A stretch of 10,563 nt of DNA from SAR202 cluster bacterium (lineage in GTDB: Bacteria > Chloroflexota > Dehalococcoidia > Lucifugimonadales > UBA3495). The stretch covers positions 1-10,563 of the forward strand of contig VFHF01000156.1 in assembly GCA_009392095.1 (NCBI GenBank). Reading direction: 5' to 3'. Below the pieces are notes generated by a model that was not told the origin of the DNA, searched no databases, and saw only the letters and a list, made by a program, of their open reading frames with translations. Every line of letters starts with the position of its first letter. Within the stretch, counting starts at the first letter, position 1. The translations under genes were made by a program, and so were the position numbers. Below are positions 1 to 6,083 of the stretch, in pieces.

Positions 1-27
1 TGGTTTACTTCGACCTTGCATACAGAG

Positions 28-76
28 ATTACGGATAATGGCACCGACATGGACTACCGTAATTCGTATAGAAAGA
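28..76 (+). promoter_or_regulatory. candidate sigma-70 promoter and flanking inverted repeat upstream of fbp
   Basis: A -35-like CCGACA (44-49; 4 of 6 to consensus) lies 17 bp before a -10-like TATAGA (67-72; 4 of 6), which would start transcription near 79 and leave a leader of about 60 nt before the GTG at 140. A perfect 7-bp inverted repeat, ATTACGG (28-34) and CCGTAAT (57-63), brackets the -35 element and could be an operator. Both signals are weak individually and the window offers no second promoter for comparison. Confidence 0.3.
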
Positions 77-84
77 CTAGGTGT

Positions 85-99
85 TGCCCGATTTGGGCA
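85..99 (+). other. small stem-loop in the fbp leader
   Basis: TGCCC (85-89) and GGGCA (95-99) form a perfect 5-bp stem with a 5-nt loop, about 40 nt before the fbp start. No T-tract follows, so it does not look like a terminator. It could stabilise the transcript or be chance. Confidence 0.25.
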
Positions 100-139
100 T
101 AGACTGGTGATTCAGGCATTTCAGCGTGGGAGGTAAAGC

Positions 140-1108
140 GTGCCGGCAGCAGGTCAGAGGACCACACTTCAAGAATACGTAGCCCGGGACAAAGGGCAGA
201 ATCAAGGGCTGGAAGCAGTCATAATGGCGATCGCGGAAGGCGCTCGCCGGATTCAACAACAGGTCCAGCAGGCCGCCTTGACCGATACGCTGGGTGTCAC
301 TGGCGAGGTTAACGTTCAGGGTGAGATCGTCCAGCGTCTGGACACAGCCAGTTCCGACACATTCGTCGAGACGCTTTCCCAGTCGGGCCAAGTGGCTGCG
401 ATAGGGTGCGAAGAGATCGAGGACCCGGTCATAGTCGAAGGCGAGGTTGCCAACGGATACATCGTCCTGATGGACCCGTTGGACGGCTCCTCCAATATCG
501 ACGTCGCCGTGAGTATCGGCTCCATATTCGGTATCTGGATAAGAAGGCCCGGAGAAATTGTAAACGACGATTCTCTGCTGCGGCCAGGCAATGAACAGGT
601 AGCTGCGGCGTATGTGGTCTACGGGTCCAGCACTGTGTTGGTTTTGGCCACCGCGAACAATGTCTGCGGATTCACTTTGGACACCGAATCCGGGACCTTC
701 GCTGTTACCCACCCGAATATCAAGATCCCGGCGGACTGCCCTTACTACAGCACCAACGAAGGCAACAACAAGGTGTTGGATGAGCCGACCCAGCGCGCCA
801 TCGGGATGCTCAGAGACAAATACTCCCAGCGTTACGTGGGCTCATTGGTGGCTGATTTCCACCGGAACCTCCTGAAGGGCGGAATCTTCGCCTATCCTGC
901 CGACACGAACCGGAAAGACGGCCGTCTGCGTTTGATGTACGAAGCTAACCCACTGGGATACGTTGCCGAGCAGGCCGGCGGGGCCGCATCGACCGGTTAC
1001 GCGAGAATATTGGACATCATACCGAAGGAATTGCACCAACGGACCCCGCTTATCCTGGGCAACAAGGACGTTGTTGAGGCTACGGTTTCCGTGATTAGTG
1101 GCGGCTAA
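140..1108 (+). CDS. fbp: class I fructose-1,6-bisphosphatase
   Basis: Cytosolic phosphatase hydrolysing fructose-1,6-bisphosphate to fructose-6-phosphate, the committed step of gluconeogenesis. At 322 aa it is close to the usual length (E. coli Fbp is about 332). The active site is intact: E91-E92, the metal-binding MDPLDGSSN (residues 111-119), STNEG (204-208), RYVGSLVADFHR (231-242) and RLRLMYEANP (262-271). The Lys that contacts substrate in the animal enzyme (K274) is replaced by Arg262. The AMP-inhibition site appears lost: human T27, E29, T31 and K112 align with N21, G23, E25 and G106. The GTG start is chosen because GGGAGGT (128-134) lies 5 nt upstream; the next ATG (224) would remove the N-terminal helix. 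The aldolase gene follows 54 bp downstream on the same strand, fitting a gluconeogenic unit. Identity is very secure; the loss of AMP control is inferred by alignment from memory. Confidence 0.97.
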   Translation: MPAAGQRTTLQEYVARDKGQNQGLEAVIMAIAEGARRIQQQVQQAALTDTLGVTGEVNVQGEIVQRLDTASSDTFVETLSQSGQVAAIGCEEIEDPVIVEGEVANGYIVLMDPLDGSSNIDVAVSIGSIFGIWIRRPGEIVNDDSLLRPGNEQVAAAYVVYGSSTVLVLATANNVCGFTLDTESGTFAVTHPNIKIPADCPYYSTNEGNNKVLDEPTQRAIGMLRDKYSQRYVGSLVADFHRNLLKGGIFAYPADTNRKDGRLRLMYEANPLGYVAEQAGGAASTGYARILDIIPKELHQRTPLILGNKDVVEATVSVISGG

Positions 1109-1113
1109 GAGAC

Positions 1114-1159
1114 TTGTCGCAACTATACATAACCAGGATAATACGGGAATGAGAGGTGA
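1114..1159 (+). promoter_or_regulatory. internal promoter and ribosome binding site for the aldolase gene
   Basis: TTGTCG (1114-1119; 4 of 6 to TTGACA), a 17-bp spacer and GATAAT (1137-1142; 5 of 6 to TATAAT) form a good sigma-70 promoter just after the fbp stop codon. The expected start near 1149 leaves a 14-nt leader containing the Shine-Dalgarno GAGAGGTGA (1151-1159), correctly spaced from the ATG at 1163. The aldolase may therefore be made independently of fbp, as expected for an enzyme used in both glycolysis and gluconeogenesis. Confidence 0.45.
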
Positions 1160-1162
1160 CCA

Positions 1163-2167
1163 ATGGATAAACAACGATTAGTCCAGACCGCTCGGGCGCT
1201 GGTTGCGGAAGGGAAGGGTATCCTGGCTGCCGACGAAAGTAGCGGCACAATAAAAAGACGATTTGACAGCATCAATGTTGAGTCCACTGAGGACAACCGC
1301 CGGAATTACCGGGAGATGCTATTTCGCACCGCGGGTGTGGACGAGTTCATAAGCGGCGTGATCTTATTCGATGAGACCATTCGACAGGACGCCGCCGATG
1401 GCACCTCCATGGTTAAAGTTTTGTCTGACCGGGGAATTATCCCGGGTATCAAGGTCGACAAAGGCACCGTGCCGCTGCCGGAAGCCTCGGATGAACTGGT
1501 GACCGAAGGATTGGACGGTCTCCGGGACAGGCTCAAAGAGTACAACGATTTAGGGGCCGGGTTCACCAAATGGCGGGCCGTGATTAGTATCAGCGACAAC
1601 ACGCCTACCTCATACGGTCTGGCCGCGAACGCCCACGCCCTGGCCCGCTTTGCTGCGTTGAGTCAGGAGGCAGGCCTGGTGCCCATCGTGGAGCCGGAGG
1701 TGCTGCGCGACGGAGACCATGATATCGACCGGTGTTTCGAAGTCACGGAAGAAACCCTGCGTGAGGTCTTCGACCAACTGGCCCAGCAGAAAGTCCTGCT
1801 GGAAGGGATGTTGCTGAAGCCCAGCATGGTGATCTCCGGAGGCTCATCGGCAAAACGGGCCGACCCCGATGAAGTGGCCGAGCGGACCATCGAATGCTTC
1901 AAGCGCACATTGCCGGCCTCCGTTCCAGGAGTAGTGTTCCTCTCCGGCGGGGAACCGGACGATTCGGTGACGGCCAATCTGAATGCGCTCAACAAGCAAG
2001 CTGCCGCCGCCAAGGCGCCGTGGGAGTTAAGCTTCTCCTTTGGCCGTAGCCTCCAAGGAGCGCCCTTGACCGCTTGGGCCGGCAAAGCAGAGAACACAGA
2101 AGCCGCCGCCCTTGCTTTCTACACCAGGGCAAAACTTACCGGCGAAGCTCGCAAAGGCGCAGCCTAA
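1163..2167 (+). CDS. class I (Schiff-base) fructose-bisphosphate aldolase
   Basis: Cytosolic enzyme reversibly joining dihydroxyacetone phosphate and glyceraldehyde-3-phosphate into fructose-1,6-bisphosphate. It belongs to the metal-independent glycolytic family typical of animals and plants (PF00274 type), not the zinc-dependent class II common in bacteria. Visible in order: GILAADESSGTIKRRF (residues 19-34, with D24), GIKVDKG (95-101), the KWR motif (136-138), VEPEV (176-180, with E177 and E179), the Schiff-base lysine K219 in LLKPSMV (217-223), FLSGG (259-263) and FSFGRSLQ (291-298). All catalytic residues known from rabbit aldolase are present at a constant offset of 9-10. At 334 aa it is about 30 shorter than animal enzymes and ends in KGAA, without the terminal Tyr that aids catalysis there. 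ATG start with Shine-Dalgarno GAGAGGTGA. Its place after fbp means the next enzyme consumes its gluconeogenic product. No symbol is given because bacterial names for this class vary. Confidence 0.96.
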   Translation: MDKQRLVQTARALVAEGKGILAADESSGTIKRRFDSINVESTEDNRRNYREMLFRTAGVDEFISGVILFDETIRQDAADGTSMVKVLSDRGIIPGIKVDKGTVPLPEASDELVTEGLDGLRDRLKEYNDLGAGFTKWRAVISISDNTPTSYGLAANAHALARFAALSQEAGLVPIVEPEVLRDGDHDIDRCFEVTEETLREVFDQLAQQKVLLEGMLLKPSMVISGGSSAKRADPDEVAERTIECFKRTLPASVPGVVFLSGGEPDDSVTANLNALNKQAAAAKAPWELSFSFGRSLQGAPLTAWAGKAENTEAAALAFYTRAKLTGEARKGAA

Positions 2168-2194
2168 GTAGGCCAAACCTGATTCGGTGAATGG

Positions 2195-2227
2195 AAAAGG
2201 CCCGCGGATCAATTCGGCGGGCCTTTT
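2195..2227. terminator. intrinsic terminator, probably bidirectional, between convergent genes
   Basis: AAAAGGCCCGC (2195-2205) and GCGGGCCTTTT (2217-2227) form a perfect 11-bp stem with an 11-nt loop. It begins 28 bp after the aldolase stop and ends 21 bp before the end of aspS. T-runs follow the stem on the plus strand (TTTTATT) and, through the A-run, on the minus strand, so it should stop transcription from both sides. Confidence 0.9.
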
Positions 2228-2247
2228 ATTGTGGGCAAGTAAGACAG

Positions 2248-4047
2248 TCAGTCCGGCTTTTCTGTGATCCGAAGCGATAGCTCTTCAAGTTGCTTTGGGT
2301 GCACCGGGGTCGGCGCCTCGAATAGCAGATCTGTGCCGCTTTGAGTCTTGGGGAAAGCAATCACGTCACGAATGGAAGGGCTGCCACAGAGAATCGCCAC
2401 CAGACGGTCTATTCCTGGCGCGATGCCGCCGTGAGGCGGCGCGCCGTACTCAAAGGCTTCCAGTATCGGGCCGAACCGGGACTCAACCTCCTCCTTGGAG
2501 TGGCCCAGTATGGCAAATATTTTCTCTTGAAGCTGGCGGTTGTGGATCCGGATGCTGCCACTGGCCAGTTCGGATCCGTTGCAGACCAGGTCGTAGGCTT
2601 TCGATTTGATATTGCCCAGATTCTCGCCGTCCAACTCGCCTTCTTGACCGTCCTCTGGGGAGGTGAAGGGATGGTGGGACGAATCCCAGCGCCTGGCGTC
2701 TTCGTTCCAATCGAACAACGGGAACTTGGTGACGAAGGCAAAGGCCAATTCATCAGGATCGGGCAATCCCAACAACTCGCTAACGTGGTTCCGCATGGCC
2801 GAAAGCCAGACGTTCAGGCGCGGCTGACGACCGGCCATCAGCAGAATCATGTCTCCTGGCCCGGCGCCCATCTTGTCTGCCAGCCGTCGGTGCCATTCCG
2901 CTGGCATCCGCAGCCCCGCCGACTGTAGGATCTCGTCTTCCGAGAGTCGGTCAACGGGATTGGTCCCCCGGTATCGGATGTGGGCCAGTCCGCCGGCGCC
3001 CGACGCTTTAGCAGTGTCATCCAAGTCTTTCATCTGGCCGGTAACGAAACCAGCCTGGCCTGGCACGACGAACCCTTTTATCTGGCCGCCGCCCTCCACC
3101 GTGGACAGAAACACCCTAAACTCAGTTTCGCTGGCCAATTCTGAAACGTCGGTCATCTCCAGGCCGAACCGAATGTCAGGTTTGTCCGAGGCGTAGCGCT
3201 CCAGAGCCTCGGCATGCGTGATTCTGGGGAATGGCTTCCTTAATCTTTTATCCGGGGTCACCGACTCGATCATCCCGATATACAGCTCCTCAGTCAGGTC
3301 CAGGATGTCATCCTCTTCTACAAAGCTCATCTCCAGGTCCAACTGGGTAAATTCCAGTTGCCGGTCGGCGCGCAGGTCTTCGTCGCGGAAGCAGCGGGCG
3401 ATCTGGAAATAGCGTTCGATACCGGAGACCATGAGCAGTTGTTTCATCTGCTGGGGAGATTGTGGCAGGGCGTAGAAATTACCCGGCTGCATCCGGCTAG
3501 GCACCAGGAAATCTCGGGCGCCCTCGGGGGTGCTCTTGATGAGTATCGGGGTTTCGATCTCCAAAAAGTCGCGGTCGCTCAGGAAGTCCCGGATGTACTT
3601 GACCACGTGGTGCCGTAATGTCAAGTTGCGCAGCATGGGCGGCCGCCGCAGGTCCAGGTAGCGGTACCTCAGGCGCAGGCTTTCGTCGGCCTCGGCGTCT
3701 TCTTCGATGTAGAAAGGAGGGGTCAGCGACCGGTTCAGGACGGTGATCTCCGTGACCATAACTTCCACATCGCCGGTGGCCATGGCTGGGTTCTCACTGC
3801 CCTCGGGACGGCGATTGACCGTGCCCTTGATCTGGACGACCCACTCGCCCCTGACCTCTTCGGCGACCCGTGTGGCATCGGCGTCGGTCTCTGGGTTGAA
3901 TACAACTTGAACGGCGCCTGACCTGTCCCGCAGGTCAAGAAAGATGATTCCACCGTGGTCACGCCTCCGGCCGACCCAGCCCGCTAGGGTAACTTGGTCG
4001 CCGGCATTTTCGTCTCTCAGGGAGCCGCAGTCCGCGCTACGCAGCAC
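2248..4047 (-). CDS. aspS: aspartyl-tRNA synthetase, bacterial type
   Basis: Class IIb synthetase charging tRNA(Asp) with aspartate in the cytosol. Positions below count from the upstream ATG at 4059 (603 aa). An N-terminal OB-fold anticodon-binding domain (about 5-110) contains GWVGRRRDHGG and LDLRDRSG. The catalytic core follows: FLEIETPILIKSTPEGARDF (165-184), motif 2 around FRDEDLRADRQLEFTQLD (224-241), a bacterial GAD insertion domain (about 285-425), HHPFTSP (462-468), GSIRIHNRQLQEKIF (501-515) and motif 3 GIAPGIDRL (545-553). Length matches bacterial AspRS. I place the start at GTG 4047, because GGAGG (4057-4053) lies 5 nt before it and family N-termini resemble the resulting MLRSADCG; the ATG at 4059 has no Shine-Dalgarno. 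His35 in the RRDHGG loop resembles non-discriminating enzymes that also charge tRNA(Asn). Identity is very secure; the start and specificity are inference. Confidence 0.97.
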   Translation of the reverse strand: MLRSADCGSLRDENAGDQVTLAGWVGRRRDHGGIIFLDLRDRSGAVQVVFNPETDADATRVAEEVRGEWVVQIKGTVNRRPEGSENPAMATGDVEVMVTEITVLNRSLTPPFYIEEDAEADESLRLRYRYLDLRRPPMLRNLTLRHHVVKYIRDFLSDRDFLEIETPILIKSTPEGARDFLVPSRMQPGNFYALPQSPQQMKQLLMVSGIERYFQIARCFRDEDLRADRQLEFTQLDLEMSFVEEDDILDLTEELYIGMIESVTPDKRLRKPFPRITHAEALERYASDKPDIRFGLEMTDVSELASETEFRVFLSTVEGGGQIKGFVVPGQAGFVTGQMKDLDDTAKASGAGGLAHIRYRGTNPVDRLSEDEILQSAGLRMPAEWHRRLADKMGAGPGDMILLMAGRQPRLNVWLSAMRNHVSELLGLPDPDELAFAFVTKFPLFDWNEDARRWDSSHHPFTSPEDGQEGELDGENLGNIKSKAYDLVCNGSELASGSIRIHNRQLQEKIFAILGHSKEEVESRFGPILEAFEYGAPPHGGIAPGIDRLVAILCGSPSIRDVIAFPKTQSGTDLLFEAPTPVHPKQLEELSLRITEKPD

Positions 4048-4052
4048 ACAAT

Positions 4053-4057
4053 CCTCC
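4053..4057 (-). promoter_or_regulatory. ribosome binding site deciding the aspS start
   Basis: GGAGG on the minus strand lies 5 nt before the GTG at 4047-4045. It overlaps the in-frame ATG at 4059, so it cannot serve that ATG, whose own upstream bases are A/T-rich with no purine core. This favours the GTG. Confidence 0.6.
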
Positions 4058-4073
4058 ATTAGTTTTTGATGTG

Positions 4074-4079
4074 ATGATA
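4074..4079 (-). promoter_or_regulatory. -10-like element upstream of aspS
   Basis: TATCAT on the minus strand matches TATAAT at 5 of 6 positions. Initiation about 7 nt downstream (near 4067) would leave a leader of about 20 nt before the GTG at 4047, with room for GGAGG. The best -35 is only a poor TTTCGC at 4104-4099 with a 19-bp spacer. Confidence 0.35.
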
Positions 4080-4135
4080 CGCCATGCCCATGCCAGGAGC
4101 GAAATCGGCCGATAGCTGGCGTTTAGTCTTGGTTG

Positions 4136-5923
4136 TTAGGCGCCGGGGAAGACCTGGAATATATCTTGGAACGGGCTCTCCTGCTGTTTTGTTAGTCCGG
4201 CCACCGCTTCCGACAGTTCAGCGGGCGAGTCCACCGGTGGCAAACACACCGTATCCAGGCAAACGTGGGCTCGGGCGACACTGTCACCATCAACGGCCAC
4301 AATCGTTTTGATGTCGAGGTTGGGTTGGGGAAGACGGACGGCAGCGGCTAACAAGGCCTGGCATCCGGCGTCTTCAGGCTTACCTTCGACGGTCACTTCC
4401 ACAAGGTCGTTGTTCAGCAGGTGCACGGTAAGACCGTAGTCGGCAGCGAACTCCCCCTGCTCTCTGAATGTTTCGACAAAGGCGCTCAGCGTAGCCTCCG
4501 CTATCTGCCGGTAGTCTGCATTCCTGGTGGTCTGATGCAACCGGATCAAAGCCTGGGCGGCGACGGTGTTGTCAGCCAAAACCTTCTCTTTAATCTGGAG
4601 ATGGCCTATACCGTCCGGCTGGTCTTCGATATCGAAGAAACCACCGGCTTTTTGGTCAAAGAACCCGTCTACCATTATTTGGGCAACAGCAACCGCCCGT
4701 TCGAGATACCCCTCCGCAGCGGTGTTGCCGTGCGCCTGGACCAATGCAGTTAACAGCCAGACCCAGTCGGTGAAGAACGCCGGAACATCGGACGGGCCTT
4801 GCTCCGAATAGACGTGGCTGAAAGAGCCTGACCTAGCCGCGGAATCCAATGTCTCTAACGTTTGAAGAGCTTTGGTTTGCAACGAAAGGTCGCCCAATTT
4901 CCAAGCCGCGTCTAGCAGAACGGTCACTGCTAACCCATTGTTGCTGGCGTAACAAGATGGGTCCGACTCGGGGCGGGCATCGGCGGTCCGCTGATCCGGG
5001 CTCAGCGAGAAGTAATCTGAATGGGCGCCTTGGCTGCCCCGGAATCCGGGCACGGCCGGATCGTAGAGCTGCTCCAGCAAGTAATCGAAGGTCTGTTTCG
5101 CCGTTTCACGGTATTTCGGCCGGTTCAGCAAGATACTGGCGTCCAAGAACTCTCGGGCCAGCCTTAGATTGTCTTCCAGCATCTTTTCGTGCTGCGGTTG
5201 GGTCCAATCAGCCTGTGCGCAGTGCCTGAAGAAACCGCCGTCGGAGCTGTCGTGCACCTGCCCATCCGACAGGCTATCGAGGGTCTTGATCAGCATCGAT
5301 GCAAAGAAATCTTCGCCGGTGGTGCGGTACTGATGATTCAAGAAGCGCAAGATTGACGCGTTGGGGAATTTTGGCTCACTGCCAAACCCGCCATTGGTGG
5401 CGTCATAAGACCCCACGACGATACGCGAGACCCGGTCGGTCATCGATTCTTCCAATTGGCTACTGGCTACGAACCGCTGCGCATGATCCTTACGTGTGTT
5501 CAGTAGGTCCCTGGCCTGAGTGTAGAGTGTTGGGCGGTCATTCTTGTAGGCCTCGGCGAATTCCGTGATCATGGAGATCAACTGCTCGGGAGGCAGATAG
5601 GTCGCTCCGCCGATGAGGCCGCCGTGGCCAGTGAGGAAGGCCGTCGTGGGCCATCCACCAACGTTGTATCTGGCGTTGATGTCGGGCCGGTGGTCATTGT
5701 CCACCCGGATGGTTACGAAGTGCTCGTTGAGGAGGTCCTGGACCTCGGGGTCCGAGTAGGTATCATCGTCCATCACGTGGCACCAATAGCACCAAACGGC
5801 GGAGATGGACAGTAGAACGGGCTTGTCTTCTTCCTGGGCTTTGGTGAATGCTGCTGGGCTCCAGGGCTGCCACTTGACCAGATGGGCCCGGTTTGGGTTG
5901 GGAGAGAAACGGAACTCGGACAA
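4136..5923 (-). CDS. DUF255 / YyaL-like thioredoxin-domain protein
   Basis: Member of the family that includes bacterial YyaL and animal SPATA20: an N-terminal DUF255 thioredoxin-like fold followed by an all-alpha barrel like that of glycan epimerases. The function is not settled. Family marks: KPVLLSISAVWCYWCHVMD (residues 34-52) with the redox pair C45 and C48, NVGGWPTTAFL (87-97) with the probable cis-Pro 92, GGFGSEPKFPN (178-188), DGGFF (228-232), HEKMLEDN (245-252) and, near the end, VCLDTVCLPP (554-563). There is no signal peptide or membrane segment, so it should be cytosolic. At 595 aa it is shorter than many members (roughly 670-700). The redox motif is CYWC where most relatives I recall have CHWC. 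TTG 5923 is the only usual start codon near the expected N-terminus, but it has only a weak AAGG upstream; a much better Shine-Dalgarno points to an in-frame ATA at 5938. The gene lies between lhr and aspS without an obvious functional link. Confidence 0.9.
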   Translation of the reverse strand: MSEFRFSPNPNRAHLVKWQPWSPAAFTKAQEEDKPVLLSISAVWCYWCHVMDDDTYSDPEVQDLLNEHFVTIRVDNDHRPDINARYNVGGWPTTAFLTGHGGLIGGATYLPPEQLISMITEFAEAYKNDRPTLYTQARDLLNTRKDHAQRFVASSQLEESMTDRVSRIVVGSYDATNGGFGSEPKFPNASILRFLNHQYRTTGEDFFASMLIKTLDSLSDGQVHDSSDGGFFRHCAQADWTQPQHEKMLEDNLRLAREFLDASILLNRPKYRETAKQTFDYLLEQLYDPAVPGFRGSQGAHSDYFSLSPDQRTADARPESDPSCYASNNGLAVTVLLDAAWKLGDLSLQTKALQTLETLDSAARSGSFSHVYSEQGPSDVPAFFTDWVWLLTALVQAHGNTAAEGYLERAVAVAQIMVDGFFDQKAGGFFDIEDQPDGIGHLQIKEKVLADNTVAAQALIRLHQTTRNADYRQIAEATLSAFVETFREQGEFAADYGLTVHLLNNDLVEVTVEGKPEDAGCQALLAAAVRLPQPNLDIKTIVAVDGDSVARAHVCLDTVCLPPVDSPAELSEAVAGLTKQQESPFQDIFQVFPGA

Positions 5924-5945
5924 AGGGGCCGCCTTTATGTTTTTG

Positions 5946-5951
5946 CCTCCT
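5946..5951 (-). promoter_or_regulatory. strong ribosome binding site pointing to an in-frame ATA codon
   Basis: AGGAGG on the minus strand is 7 nt from an ATA codon (5938-5936) that is in frame with the DUF255 gene, but 22 nt from the TTG at 5923, too far for normal use. No ATG, GTG or TTG lies between the in-frame stop TAG (5977-5975) and the TTG at 5923. Confidence 0.55.
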
Positions 5952-5970
5952 GAAATCGCCTCGAACGAAT

Positions 5971-5988
5971 CAGCCTAAATCGAGGCTA
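5971..5988 (-). other. small stem-loop upstream of the DUF255 gene
   Basis: AGCCT (5987-5983) and AGGCT (5976-5972), read on the minus strand, form a 5-bp stem with a 6-nt loop; a U-G pair can extend it by one. It lies about 20 nt before the AGGAGG. It may be a leader structure, or a weak stop for read-through from lhr; the T content after it is too low for a convincing terminator. Confidence 0.25.
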
Positions 5989-6083
5989 AGGAGGGCGGGA
6001 AAGTGCTCACAGAAGTGCCTAGCAACGTTAGCATAGCCCCGCAGGATTATCAATTCGGGGGCAGTGTTCCGGTTGCGCCGGAC

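Noticed and set aside
77..712. A 211-codon open frame on the minus strand opposite fbp
   Set aside because: It lies antisense to a certain gene, resembles no family I recognise, and is explained by codon bias of the real gene.
2341..2928. A 195-codon plus-strand frame opposite aspS
   Set aside because: Antisense to conserved AspRS sequence, without recognisable motifs.
4104..4113. Perfect palindrome ATCGGCCGAT beside the aspS -35 region
   Set aside because: A 10-bp palindrome is expected about ten times by chance in 10 kb, and nothing else marks it as an operator.
6046..6051. GATAAT on the minus strand as a -10 for the DUF255 gene
   Set aside because: No -35 or TGn extension fits, and it would leave a leader of over 90 nt; too weak to list as a promoter.
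6068..6082. Hairpin TCCGG/CCGGA directly after the lhr stop codon as a terminator
   Set aside because: The stem is only 5 bp and no T-tract follows on the minus strand.
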